A stretch of 64,000 nt of DNA from Gaeumannomyces sp. JS-464 (lineage: Eukaryota > Ascomycota > Sordariomycetes > Magnaporthales > Magnaporthaceae). Positions 47,476 through 59,122 of this stretch are shown here, one piece after another. The stretch is taken from the NCBI GenBank assembly GCA_002197995.1, contig NGZR01000004.1, forward strand, positions 2,666,001-2,730,000, in the 5' to 3' direction. Every line of letters begins with the position of its first letter. The first letter of the stretch is position 1. The position numbers and the translations under genes were made by a program. The notes under the pieces were generated by a model, which saw only the letters and a program-made list of their open reading frames with translations, was not told the origin of the DNA and did no database searches.

Positions 47476-47994
47476 TTTGCTCGTTGTTTATGAAGTCCCT
47501 TATCCCTTGTCGTTGACGATAGCTAGAACAAGTAGCACGAGGTTGGCGTTCTTTGAAAGGGGTCACTTGAGGCCAGGAAGGGACACAACAGATGAGGGGA
47601 AGGGGGTTTCGCGCTTTTTTTGGGTTCTAGAGGTTTCCTTGGAGGCTTGGTGTTTTTCCCAGACATTATTGGATTCCGCTCACGCCATCCATCCATCCAT
47701 CCATATCACATCACCCGCCTTACGCGCCTGGGGACCTCCACCGCGGGTCCATCCATCCATCATGCATGATATATGCACCCCGATAGAATCCACAACCCTG
47801 CTTGGAGCAGACCCTCGCCTCGCGGGCGCCTCGGCGAGAAATTGTGACACCACGAGCTTTGCTATATACGACCTCCTCGAAGCAGGCGGTATTTCTCGCG
47901 CATAGCCCCGCACCGCCGCATCAACTGGACCCGGACTGCTGAAGAAATCATCGAGGGGCTGGGGTGTCTGTTGTCTTGCACAAGAAGCTACACG
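47476..47994. promoter_or_regulatory. Divergent promoter of ketosamine kinase B and aldo-keto reductase
   Basis: About 520 bases separate the two start codons, so one region must hold both promoters. It contains CCAT tandem repeats, five units at 47685-47704 and three at 47749-47760. No individual factor site is claimed. Confidence 0.55.
47685..47760. repeat. CCAT microsatellite, two blocks
   Basis: Perfect CCAT repeated five times (47685-47704) and three times (47749-47760), separated by 44 bases of unique sequence, within the divergent promoter of the kinase and the reductase. Confidence 0.9.
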
Positions 47995-49762
47995 ATGTCT
48001 CTCCCGAAGTATTTCACGCTCAGCAATGGCCACAAAGTCCCAGCAGTCGGGTTTGGCACCTTCCAAGGCGATGCGGGAAACTCACAGGTCAAGAAGGTAG
48101 TCAAACGTGCCCTGGAACTCGGATACCGGCACATAGACGGCGCCAATGCCTACGGTAACGAGAAGGAGATTGGCGAGGCCATCAAAGAGAGCGGCATCCC
48201 AAGAGAGGAGATCTTCGTCACGTCAAAGCTGTACGTGCAATCGCGATTTTTTTTCTCCTGTTTCTTTCTACAACGTACAATATTTGTCTCGTTAGGAGCA
48301 AACACTGAGCAGCCCACGTGGGCCTACGCAGGGCCCAGACCTGGCACGAGCCGGCCGACGTCGAGAGAGCCTTGGAGGTGTCACTGAAAGACCTCCAACT
48401 GGACTATGGTATGCAAGCCTCAACGCAAACACAAAACCAAGCCTTATGGCAATCAAATTTATCGCATCGCTCTGCTAATTCAGATTCGAGGTATAGTCGA
48501 TCTCTACTTGATGCATTGTGCGTGAAACTCAGCCACCCCGTATCTATATCTGAACTTAAAAAATAGCCCCGAGGCCAACTGACATTTGACCCAGTTCCAC
48601 ATGCGTACAAAGCAGGAGATAATAATGCCACCATCAGGCATCCTAGCGGTAACGGCAAGGTATGGTCACAGGTTATAGCGCATATTCCGAATTCCGGAAA
48701 TTCCCCAGTATCTCTCTGCAAGATGGCCACAGGCCTTGGTTCATCTGGGGGCAACTCCGCCTAATGGCTGCCATCAAAACAGCCCGTCATAGACTACGGT
48801 CTGTCCCGAAGGTACCCAGAGACATGGCAAGCAATGGAGCGTCTGGTCGACTCGGGAAAGGCTCGTTCCATTGGTAAGCAGAGGTTGATGCCCGTTGAAA
48901 ACCCACGCTGGACATCGCGATGCTAACTTGGTCGATATGCAAGGGATTTCCAACTTCAACATCCTGAAGACGAAACGGATTCTGGATGTGGCTCGAATCC
49001 GTCCTGCCGTGAATCAAGTCGAAATTCACCCGTGAGTCTCCCAGTTCCACAGAGCTCCAAACTTTTCTTATCTTCACTCCCCTCCCATGGCGACCGTTAA
49101 CCCAAGTCGCCTTTCCCAGGTACTTCCCCCAGCACGATCTCTTCGACTTTTCGTCCAAGGAAGGAATACTTCTCATGGCTCATCAACCCCTCGGCGGTAG
49201 GCCGGTAGCTGTGGTGCGGGGCAACCCGGATGTCCCGCCCCCCACGGAGGATCAAAAGGTTAGCTATAGCCAAGTATCCTGCACTAACAGGCCCAGACAA
49301 TCTCTCTTCTTTTATTTCTCTTGAGCCCAATGGGTAGTGGAGTCCCTGACTGATAAACCTTGCTAGATCATTGATGCTGCGGCGGACTGCGGGCTCAGCC
49401 CAGCACAGGTCCGTGGCGTTTACTTGATTTCTCTATTCTTCAGCCACCCGTCCACCCTGACGCGTCATTGGCATAAATCCACGTACTGACAAGCATTTTA
49501 CGCATTTTATTTTTAGCTCTGCCTCTCCTGGGCGATTCAAAGAGGAATTCCCGTAATCCCCAAGGCCATCCAAGAGACTCACATGCAGAGCAATCTCGGA
49601 GTGAAGCAACTCCCCGAGGCTGTCTTCAACATGGTCAACAAGCTGGCCTCGGAGCGACAGGGTGGACCTGCCCGCTTCCTGGATCCAAGCAAGCATCTTG
49701 GATTCGACATCTTCGACGAGGAGCACGACCAGCCGGAGGCTGACACCGCTCCGTGGGATTAA
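47995..49762 (+). CDS. Aldo-keto reductase (AKR family)
   Basis: NADPH-dependent carbonyl reductase with the single-domain TIM-barrel fold. Start [21 protein letters not shown]; at least eight exons. Exon 1 is 47995-48230, exon 2 starts at 48333. A micro-exon carries VDLYLMH, then [95 protein letters not shown], and a last exon [17 protein letters not shown] to the stop at 49762. The catalytic tetrad is complete: Asp and Tyr in [11 protein letters not shown], Lys in VTSKL, His in LMH. The cofactor region is ISNF/IPVIPKA plus a QSN segment. The family includes glycerol and aldehyde reductases such as yeast Gcy1/Ypr1; the exact substrate cannot be told. Clean reading frame. Its divergent neighbour is the ketosamine kinase. 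Confidence 0.88.
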
Positions 49763-49937
49763 GGTCCGGGCAGTCTGGGAAGCACCCGGTTTCTCGATGG
49801 AGAATTTCTGCAGCCTGTGGGAGGAATCAAAGAATCAAAGAGCTACGGTAGCAGTGCGAGGGGGGCTCGTTTCTCATTTCTATCCGCTGGTTCCACAGTT
49901 TCACCAATATCCTGAAATTAACTCCGTCCTCATTCTT

Positions 49938-51071
49938 TCATGCTTCAGCCGCCGCCGCCGCCCTCTCGGCACGGCGTTGCTCAACCCACACACCGAGTTC
50001 CCTCCATATGCGCTCCTTCTCGACGAGCGGAAGGGTGGCCGCGAGGCCGCTGGTGCTAGTAGCCACAAACATCCTCGCACCACCCCAATCAGCCGCCCCC
50101 TCCACTTCCTCCATCCCCTCATCCACGAGATCCGAGGAGACAAATCCGGGGTCGTCGGAATTAGCCGCCGCCAGCGCCTTGGCGACACCGGCGGCGGTGC
50201 CCATGTTCTCGCTCTCTTTCTGCCAGCCGTAGCTGAATTCGTCTTTGCGGATGGCGCGGCCGTGCCGGACGCGCCAGATCGACTCCCAGATGCCCTTGCC
50301 GACGATGCAGACGGCCTCGGGCCGCCAGCGGCGGGCCTTGGCCTCGAGCACGGCGACGCCCGCGTCGAGCTCGCGGCGCGCCAGCTCGGCGCCGTTGCGG
50401 CTGGGGCGGGCGACGATGTTGGTCAGGCCCAGCTGGAAGAGGCGCGGCATGTTGAGGTGCTCGCGCGCGGCGCATAGGCGCGTCGTCATGCCCGACGTGT
50501 GCATGAGGCGCCAGAAGAGGTTGGTCGGGTGCGCGTACGCGTGGCCCGTCCTCGCCGTCTGCACGCCCGGGTTCAGCCCGACGAACATGACCAGCAGGCC
50601 CGGCGCCAGCGCGTCCTGGACCCCCGAGAGGTGGGCGTAGGTCGACGGCGGTGCATAGCCGCTGCCGTTCTTCTTGCTGCTGTCGGAGGGTGTTGCCGCG
50701 CGCGTCTTTTGCCGCTTCGTCATGATGGCTAGGGAGCGGGCCGTCCCCTTTAAAAATATGGGCGCTAATGGCGTATTGTCTTTGCTGCCGCCGTCGTCCT
50801 CCGCTGCATCATCCGCCCTCGTGCGTTTTCGCCCGCTCGGGCCTGCGGCGGAAGGGCTCCCGGGTGGGGCCGAGGCCGCTGTCGGCCGGCCATCGGCCGC
50901 GGCGGTAGTCCGTGTCCCATTTGGGGCTGGAGGCACCAGCAGTCGCGCGCTTCGGCGGGTGGGTTGTTTGATGTCTCGGTGCGCAAAGTCATCAAGCTTT
51001 ACGCGGCCTTTGAAGCTCGGACCGCAGCTGGGCGATGTGGGGAGGGGCTCGTCCTCTGATCCTGCGGCCAT
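49938..51071 (-). CDS. TDG/Mug-type mismatch-specific uracil/thymine DNA glycosylase
   Basis: Nuclear base-excision repair enzyme, uracil-DNA glycosylase family 2, which removes U or T opposite G. Single exon of 377 codons from MAAGSEDEPLP (51071). The frame is open further upstream to 51194, but that part is a run of Lys codons and unlike the family, so I take the inner ATG. Residues 1-150 are a basic/Ser-rich disordered tail including KGRVKLDDF and KRQKTRA. The catalytic domain follows: VMFVGLNPGVQTARTGH (GLNPG, with the catalytic Asn), HPTNLFWRLMHTSGMT, and the second motif NIVARPSRNGAELA. The sheet VCIVGKGIWESIW completes the fold. Close in type to fission yeast Thp1. Convergent with the aldo-keto reductase, divergent from UAP1. 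Confidence 0.9.
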   Translation of the reverse strand: MAAGSEDEPLPTSPSCGPSFKGRVKLDDFAHRDIKQPTRRSARLLVPPAPNGTRTTAAADGRPTAASAPPGSPSAAGPSGRKRTRADDAAEDDGGSKDNTPLAPIFLKGTARSLAIMTKRQKTRAATPSDSSKKNGSGYAPPSTYAHLSGVQDALAPGLLVMFVGLNPGVQTARTGHAYAHPTNLFWRLMHTSGMTTRLCAAREHLNMPRLFQLGLTNIVARPSRNGAELARRELDAGVAVLEAKARRWRPEAVCIVGKGIWESIWRVRHGRAIRKDEFSYGWQKESENMGTAAGVAKALAAANSDDPGFVSSDLVDEGMEEVEGAADWGGARMFVATSTSGLAATLPLVEKERIWRELGVWVEQRRAERAAAAAEA

Positions 51072-51979
51072 TTTTTTTTTTTTTTGGGTCGAGATTGGAT
51101 TGGCTCGGTGCGAGAAAACCCAACACGAAAATTCACAAGCGGGAGTTGACAATAGGATTTTGCAAAGAATCCGCTGTCGCGAGAGAACGGGCAATGCTTT
51201 GGACCATGTACCAGACCGAGCGGCTTCCTCGCCTGCAATTTATTCGCGTTTTCAGCTCCAGCCGTCGGGGCTGTTCCCCAGAGCCTGCTCAAGACCCCGG
51301 TTGGCCAGCCTTAAGCACGAGACCAATTAGCCCAGGCAGCGCCAGGCACCAACGCCACCTTTGAAGCCAACGCGCCGAGTCCATCTCTCCATGAGATGAC
51401 GCGACAGGGTCAGAGGAAACGAAGACATCCACCCATGAATTCCCCCGGTTTCGGATTATAGCGGCTCCGCTTCCGTCATTATTGGAATATTTTTTAGCCC
51501 TTTGTTTCCGCACGGGCGTCGTGCGTCAGTTCTTCAATTTTCGCTCGATGCAGCGCATTCTCGTATTCACGCCCCCCTGCCCAATCCTGCTGCGAGAACC
51601 CGCCACGCCGGCGAACCCAATCCAATAGGGGGTGGCGTTGCGGGCCCACTGCCGACGTCAGTGGGGGCTGCCCTGAGCAGCTCCCAATTCAGCTGGGCTG
51701 CCCCTCCAACATGCGGGCTGCGGTGTCCCAGAAGTGCCAGATGGATTCGTTCGTCAGCTTAGTCTCGGCCTCTCGCCAAACAGCGGTGCTAGCAAGGAAG
51801 AAACCCCCATGATCTTGCTTAAAGAGGAGGTAAGTCTCAAGCAGCTTTGTCTCCTAGCCTTCCATTCTGTCACCTTTCCCCCACGTTTGACCGCTACTCC
51901 TCTGCAATAAGCTCGATCCCCAGCTGAGCCCCCTCAACAGAAGTAAACAAACTCCCACGAAGCTACGATAACTGCCACT
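51072..51979. other. Divergent promoter region of TDG and UAP1
   Basis: About 0.9 kb with no supported gene. A T run at 51071-51085 lies directly against the TDG start codon. C/T-rich sequence before 51980 suits the leader of UAP1. Confidence 0.5.
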
Positions 51980-53584
51980 ATGGACTCGGTCAAGCAGGCC
52001 CTCGGTTTGGGTAGCGGCGCCGAAGCTACCCCGCCATCCGACGAGGCGCTGGGCCAACTGTGCGAGAAGTACACCAAGGCCGGCCAAGACCAGGTCTTCA
52101 CCTTCTACGACACCCTCAGCGCCGACGAGAAGGCCGCCCTCTTCCAGCAGCTCTCCCAGATCGACCCGGACCACATCAACAAGATCACCGACCGCGCCCT
52201 CAACCCTCCCCAGACCGATGAGGCCGGCAAGGCACCCGTCCTCGAGCCCCTGCCCGACTCCGCCACCGCGAGCATCCTCGACTCTGCCGCGGCCGATGTC
52301 GACACCTGGTACGCTTCGGGCTTGGACCTGATCTCCCAGAACAAGGTTGCGGTCGTTCTCATGGCTGGTGGCCAGGGCACCCGTCTGGGGAGCTCCGCTC
52401 CCAAGGGCTGCTATGACATTGGTCTGCCCTCGGCCAAGTCCCTCTTCCAGATCCAGGCCGAGCGTATCCGCAAGGTCCAGGAGCTAGCGGCTAGCAAGGC
52501 CGGCGGCAGTAAGGTGGTCGTGCCGTGGTACGTCATGACTTCGGGCCCGACCCGCAAGCCGACTGAGGACTTCTTCGAGCAGAACACAGTACTTTGGGCT
52601 GGATAAGGCCGACGTCATGTTCTTCGAGCAGGGCGTCCTGCCCTGCATCTCCACGACGGCAAGGTCATCCTCGAGGACAAGGGCCGCGTTGCCGTGGCCC
52701 CCGATGGCAACGGCGGCATCTACCAGGCCCTCGTCGTCTCGGGCGTGCTCGACGACATGCGCAAGCGGGGCGTGGCGCACATCCACGCCTACTGCGTCGA
52801 CAACTGCCTGGTCAAGATGGCGGACCCTGTCTTCATCGGGTTCGCGGCGTCCAAGGACGTCGACATCGCAACCAAAGTGGTCCGCAAGCGTAACGCGACC
52901 GAATCGGTCGGCCTGATCCTGCTCAAGAACGGCAAGCCCGACGTGGTCGAGTACAGCGAGATCGACAAGGAGACGGCCGAGGCGACCGACGCCAAGCTGG
53001 GCGCGGGCGTGCTCAAGTTCCGCGCCGCAAACATCGTCAACCACTACTACAGCTTCCGCTTCCTCGAGTCGATCCCGCTGTGGGCTCACAAGCTGCCGCA
53101 CCACGTGGCGCGCAAGAAGATCCCGCAACGTCGACCTGGCCAGCGGGAGGCCGTCAAGCCGGCCAAGCCCAACGGCATCAAGCTCGAGCAGTTCGTCTTT
53201 GACTTCCCCATGCTGGAGCTGGCAAAGTTTGCCTGCATGGAGGTCCGCCGCGAGGACGAGTTCTCGCCCCTCAAGAACGCCCGCGGCACGGGTGAGGACG
53301 ACCCGGACACGAGCAAGCGCGACATCATGCAGCAGGGCAAGAAGTGGATCCAGGCCGCCGGCGCCACCGTGACCAGCGAGGATGCCGACGCCGGTATTGA
53401 GGTCTCGCCCCTCATCAGCTACGTAAGTCACCAAACCCCTACCAATATCTATACCTCCCCCTTTGTCTTTCATATCACTGACCATTGCCCTGCTTCTGCG
53501 GTCAAATAGGGTGGCGAGGGTCTCGAAGCACTCAAAGGGAAGTCCATCATGGCGCCTGCTCTGCTGAACCTTGAGGCCTTGTAA
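51980..53584 (+). CDS. UAP1: UDP-N-acetylglucosamine pyrophosphorylase
   Basis: Makes UDP-GlcNAc from UTP and GlcNAc-1-phosphate, the donor for chitin, N-glycans and GPI anchors; cytosolic and essential in fungi. Two exons, 51980-53422 and 53510-53584, join as ISYGGEGLE. The nucleotide-binding loop is [19 protein letters not shown] (about 52350), followed by [16 protein letters not shown] and [10 protein letters not shown], then [21 protein letters not shown] and EYSEID. About 500 residues, the usual length. Two pairs of compensating single-base indels disturb it: an extra base near 52585 with one missing near 52655, and an extra base near 53125 with one missing near 53146. The stretches between them read out of frame, and correcting each pair restores family sequence (for example KKIPNVDLASGEAVK). 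Errors in the sequence are far more likely than a broken essential gene. Confidence 0.93.
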
Positions 53585-54073
53585 TTCGGCCTGAAGCTTC
53601 CTGCGAGCTGTTGGATCATGGCCGCTAAAAAACAGGTCCTGGTGTCGGTCTGCGGAAGGACCAACATGGTTGGGAAAATGATCGAGGGCACCAGGTATTT
53701 ATGATATGATGAAAAAAAATTGTGTACGGTTTAAAATGTGATTAAATTGGTCACAGTCGATCTATTGGGAAAACAAATATCAAACAGATAATAACACACA
53801 CATTATTTGCTCATCCATTTGGTGTTTCCAACTAAGGAAGCATATCACAAAGACCCCATCTCGCAAAGCAGATAGGCGAAAAGGCCCCAAATTTCTCTAT
53901 CGTGATTACATTCTATGGACAATGTATATCTATCCCTGCAGCACCAATTTGTGGGCGGGACGCAGATATAACCAGATATACGCCAGAAACATCCCCATCG
54001 TGAAGCAAAATCCGAGTCTATCTAGGGGACGTTGCTTAGTCCAATTAACAGAAGATGAAAATTGATTGTGGGG
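53585..54073. other. Convergent 3' regions of UAP1 and SYM1
   Basis: AT-rich, holds the two 3'UTRs. No gene seen. Confidence 0.5.
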
Positions 54074-55024
54074 TTACCATTTGCACCCAGCCCCCTCCTG
54101 CCTCTTGGCAAATGAATCTTTCTGGATAGGCTTCGTCTTGGGCTTCCTTGTCCTCGACCACCTTGGCTGCCGAGCCGCCGCTGATTGAGAGAAGCTCAGG
54201 TAGCAGTTCCAGCCAATCGAGATGACGTTGACAAACAGCACGCGGTGGGATTGCAACGGCACTCGATACTTGAAGTGTGCGGGTGATTTGGGGAAAAGGT
54301 TACGACGGTCAGCAACAAAAAAAAAAAAAAAAAAAAAAAAAAAAACGACACCATCTAGTATCAAAAGCTTGCTCAGAAAACTCACTTGACCATCTGGACA
54401 AAGGGCCAGAGCATATAGTTGGCGGTCAGGGCGTTGAAGTAGTTCTTCTCGAGCTTCTCCTTGGGGCTGCCGCCCTCGAGGACGGCCATGCTGCTGAGGA
54501 AGATGCCGATGAAGGTCGGGGCGAATAGGCCCTGGTCGACGACGACGCGGGCCGCGATGGTGGCGTTGGCGCTCTTGAAGCTCACCCGCTGCTGCAGGAT
54601 CTTGAACCACGTGGTGGCCGCGGGACCGAACACGGCTTTTCTCGTTTTCCCCCAGGGGCCCAGGTCAGCCTTTCTCGTGCGTGTGCCCTGGGGAACAAGA
54701 AGAGACAAGTACGGCCGGGTGGCTGGTCGCCAGGCTCTCACCTCCGCCGTAGAGAAACATGCGGCCCGTCCGGGTCAGGTCATGCTTCTCGACGCCCCTC
54801 TTCTCGACCAGCTGCTGGGCCGTGATGTCGCCCGTGGCGAAGAGCACGGCCGTCGTGATGCTCTGGGTGAGCAGCGGCCGCGCCACGAGCCTGGCCTGGT
54901 ACCTACGGGCGCGACTGTCAGCGTTGGGTGGTGGTCTACATGGTGGGCGTGCTGCGACCGCGGCATAAAAGGCCCGGAGGCACGTTTTCTCAATTCGGGA
55001 TTCCACATACCACGCGAACACCAT
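54074..55024 (-). CDS. SYM1: Mpv17/PMP22-family mitochondrial inner-membrane protein Sym1
   Basis: Small four-helix channel-like protein of the mitochondrial inner membrane needed for metabolism under stress (yeast Sym1, human MPV17). Exon 1 is tiny, starting at 55024: MVFAW, joined to [20 protein letters not shown]. Then come [13 protein letters not shown], a splice to [58 protein letters not shown], and after a third intron [16 protein letters not shown] and [10 protein letters not shown], the family's hallmark block. A basic tail ([14 protein letters not shown]) ends at 54074. The third intron contains a run of 35 A on the plus strand (54310-54344), T in the transcript. Its 3' end reads CGCACA|CTTCAAG without AG; one missing g would restore CACAG|CTTCAAG. 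Confidence 0.88.
54310..54344. repeat. Homopolymer A run in SYM1 intron
   Basis: About 35 uninterrupted A on the plus strand, T in the SYM1 transcript, between the donor and the branch/acceptor region of the third intron. Its length as assembled should not be trusted. Confidence 0.85.
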
Positions 55025-58000
55025 GATGAGTGGGTGTTGATTCCTGCTTGTTTCGTTCCGAGGCTCAATTCGGTCTGGATACTGTCGATATGCGAGTCGC
55101 TTGTTCAGACAAGCGGCGGACTGCAATTGGGTTCCAAGGCGAAAAATCTAGCGCTGACAAGATATCGGTAGTTTTTTTTTCGATCCTAGTTCTTTTTTCC
55201 CCTCAATTTGCACCGACTTGCTCCTCAGGGCACAATACAAAAATCCAGAACCAACACACTGTTATTCTGATGGCCCCGAGAGACCGAACGCCTAGAATGC
55301 CGGTCAAGTAATATTTTCGGACCTTGTGATCAAAATTCTGACGATCTCGAACGGACCCGAAAAGTGCTGGGATTTGCGGGTGGACCCCCGGGCGGTCTTG
55401 ACTGCCAGTGCCTGCCACCGACCGCCGGTGCAGCCATGGAAGGCCGCCCGAGCAAGGCTTCGTCAGAAAGCCACACCGACATGTCTTGGTCGCCTTTTTA
55501 TCATCATCCACTCTTTTCCGTCGGCCGTTTTCCGGAGGAGACGCAATCATCACAATCACCGTATCGTCTGCAGTTCCGCCGAATCATGAATGATTGTCAT
55601 CAATCCTGCCATCATCCAGTTGGCGGTTTCCGAGACCACCGCCGGCTTCTGCACCGGGCCACGCCGGGAACGGAAGGCGGTGCAGGGGTGGTTTTCTCCG
55701 AAGACCGAATGGCCCGGACGCGTTGAGCCATGGGGTTCGCGTATCGCGTTCACCCGCCCACGCGATCTTGATGGCTTTTGGATATCTTCTGGTGGCCTTG
55801 ATCTCCGTAGCTCAAGCTGGCGGGCCGGTCAACAAATCACAGCATATCGCGATACAACATTTAGTCATTCGAGTGATGGAGTGACATTCCCGTGGCAGGC
55901 GGCCTCGACCGATGTGGAGACGAACATACACCTGGACACTCGAGATATTAAACCCTGTAGAATGTTGACTTGCATTACTCCTCATCATCATAGAGTATGT
56001 ACATTGTAGAATTGGATTCGAGGAAATCCGAGGCCAGCGTCATAATATTGGTGGAAACTTGGTGAGATCGAGGTATTAGCGACTGTGATATGTTCTAGTT
56101 AATTTGTCAAGCAGCCAAATGCGTGGCAAGATATCGTCGGACCCCAACGGCCTATACCCATATATGAACCGGAGTCCTCTAGACATGAGGTCGTGCCCAG
56201 CGAAATTGATAGCTGGCCTAGTTGTCATCCGGCAGAACCCTGTGGTAGGTAACAGTAAGAATGGTGTTCGGGCACATGACAGCGACAGAATGGCACATCC
56301 AAGATTCTTGGTAAATCTCAACCACGGACATGGAGCATACTCGCTGTCGTCGCCGAGCTCCCCTCGACTAATGGGATGGATGCCCATCACCTATTACTTC
56401 CTAGTGAGCGGGGATGTCTCTAATTACGCGAAGTTCCACGGGCTTTCTCGTCCAGCCAAGAACACTGCCGGGGATCCGGGAGCGGGGACGGAAGACCGGC
56501 AGGCCGGCAAGCCAGTTGTGGTCCGGATAGGAACGCCCGATATGAGCGGCACCACAGAATGTCCACATCTACCATCCAGGCCCGAGCTGGCGCTCCCAGG
56601 ACCACATTTCGCATCAGGGCTTGCTAGGTCTGAGGCAGTCTTCAGCCAGCAACCGACTTTGAATGCATCAGGGAGTCTTGATCAGGACAGCCAAAGTCAC
56701 GCCACATCGCATTGCCTAACGAACCGGAACCCTTGGATGTGTAAATGACGAGGTTAGGTATGTCTTGTTTCTCCGCGCGCGCAGGCTCTCGGTTAGAAGC
56801 TTCACACCGAAAAGAGCCACGGTGGACCCCCAGGCCACCTTCTCCAGGATCTCAGGGTCCCAGGGCCCCATGTCCCCTACAAGGAGGGCCCCAGATAAGC
56901 TTGAAAGCAAGAAGTGATCGAAATCAAATGTGGTCGGCGGTCATGAAAAACCCCCAAGACTTGATTGAGCGTGTGCGCGCGTGCCACGGGCAGCAAATGG
57001 GAAAAGACGAAACAAAAAGGATCCATGATGACCCAACTGGGACCGCCAAGAGCCCTAACGCAGAGTGGCCGGCGCATAGGTCTCGTCACCTTTTTGTCGG
57101 TAGGAGAGCCACCTAATCTCGGACGAGGTGGCATCCGCCCCCAAAAGCACCTGATTTTGTTCCCATCCCAATCGGCTTCTAGAGTTTTCTGGGGTAGGTT
57201 CTGGGGATAAGGCTTAGGCGACGCAGGGGTAAGAAAAAAAAAGGGGTGGGCGGGTTTGCGGTCGATGGGAGGTGGTTCGATTTCGAGCTGTCAAACGAAA
57301 CAAATGGCCTGATGGACGTGGGCGCCAAGACCACGGAGAGAAGGACCGAGGGGGCCTTTCGAGGGAGCATCCCGCCGCCTCCACTCCTTGCTTGAGCTGA
57401 CCATGTCATATGGAAGTGACAAGTGAGAAACGACAGCGACCAAAGAGCCAAACGTCCGGCAGGCGCTGAGACCCTTGCTGTGGTAAGGCCCCGCCGAAGA
57501 GTGTCTTTTTGGGTCGAGGGCCAGACGCTTTGGGCGACAAGTCACGACCCTGAGTGAGGCTCACTGAGGATTTGCCGCGTCCATACTTTGGCACGACTTC
57601 CAAGGGGCTGGTACCGAGGCAGGAGCCGCGGGTAGCGATGGAGTGCTTCGTCCTTGCTTCTGTCGTTCCAGAAGCATCAATCACTCGACGACCAACTCGG
57701 CCGCGGTCATTTTTGCTCACCCTTTTCCGATTCATTCGCCCATTGGTCCCCATCGTTTTGTTCTCGCGTCGCCGCCGCCGTCGTCAGCGACTGGCTGCCA
57801 CCCAGTGCAATTTTTAGCAGCCGTTACACATGCGCAAAGGTTCGGACGGTCGGCAAGCAATCGGGAGTGCCTTGCATGGTGCAGTTTGGGGACTGGGATT
57901 CAGGGCCCAGGTTCAGGTTCGGGCAAAAAAGTCTGCGTGGGTGGGGCAGATGCGAAGAAAACAGACGTTCATTGGGGGAGGGCTTCGCCGTGTGGTGCTG

Positions 58001-59122
58001 GTGGCGAAAGAACGGGCCCTAGCGACTTTGGAACGCCTGGTGTTTGGGGGCACATTGCCCCAACGGCTGGACGGCACGATCGTCTCCGATAGAGATGTGC
58101 CTCAGATGATGCCCAAAAGGGTTAGGCTGCTTTGTTTGTATTATTTGCCGCCTTGCCGAAATATCAAGCAGTGGGAGTTGTGCGGTTTGGATGAGAGAAT
58201 TGGAACAAGAAACGAGAATGAAAAAAAAAAGTTGGATAGGTTGCAGCCGAAGCCCGCACCCACGTTGGAATAGCACAAGGAGGCTCTGCAGTCCCCACCA
58301 CCACTCACTCTATCTGCACACCGCACATCACAAAGTTCGTCTTTTTGAGATCAGACCCATCGACGAGATGAGAAAGCACCCCAAATATCAAGAGGAATTA
58401 AAAGATGTGATCAAGAACATAACCCCTGAATTGACTGATACAGTAAGAAGAAAAAATGCGTCAGTTCGTATTGGCGTAGTGGAATATTTTATAACCTGTA
58501 ATAGTGAAGAATGAAGAAAGATGCGCCGGATATTGAGGTAGGTATATATGACAGGAGCTCTGGACTTCTATGATCTAAAGGACCATCGGAGAAGACAGAG
58601 AAAAAAAAAGAAGAAAAAAGACACTAGGGTAAGTAGGCGGCCTGCTTCGGTCAACTGTGAATAAACGAGATAGATTCCGGGTGTTGACCGCTTCCGCCGT
58701 GGTTGCAAGGCCCCTCTCGCGCTCGTGAAATTCGGAACGGATAGATTTGCGGTGAGCTGGATGGTTGGAGAAGGAAGAAAGCAGAGACGAAGATATTCTG
58801 GTGCAAGAGACATAATGGCAGGCAAAGGAAGTCGGACAAAACATGCAGGCTGTGTGTGTGTGTGAACAAAAAGAGCTGCTTAAACGCATGAAGAGAGGCT
58901 TCCATCCAACTATTCCCATTTTCGCTGCGTCCTCTCTGGCTGCGGGCCATTCATCACCCTCGCGTTTATCCCGGTCACGAATTTTGGAGTATGGGTGTGC
59001 CTTGGTGGCATGACCGCAGGTATCTTGAGGACATTGGGTTTTCCAAAATTGCAAGCGGGTGTATTTGTTGTTTTTTAAAATTGTCCAAGAATCAAAGAGA
59101 GCGAGTTGTAAGACGCGGGCGC
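55025..59122. other. 4.1 kb gene-poor region
   Basis: No supported gene between SYM1 and NoxA. A 214-codon open frame at 56104-56748 (plus) and a 147-codon one at 57830-58273 (plus) show no family motif and look like chance in moderately GC-rich DNA. A small AT-rich patch with a protein-like open frame lies at about 58330-58514. A TG microsatellite is at about 58851-58862. The right end should hold the NoxA 3'UTR. Confidence 0.5.

Noticed and set aside
52484..53485. 333-codon open frame on the minus strand over UAP1
   Set aside because: Antisense shadow of the biased UAP1 coding sequence; no protein-like features.
56104..56748. 214-codon open frame on the plus strand
   Set aside because: No recognised motif, mixed composition, no splice partners and no conserved-looking blocks; probably a chance frame in moderately GC-rich DNA.
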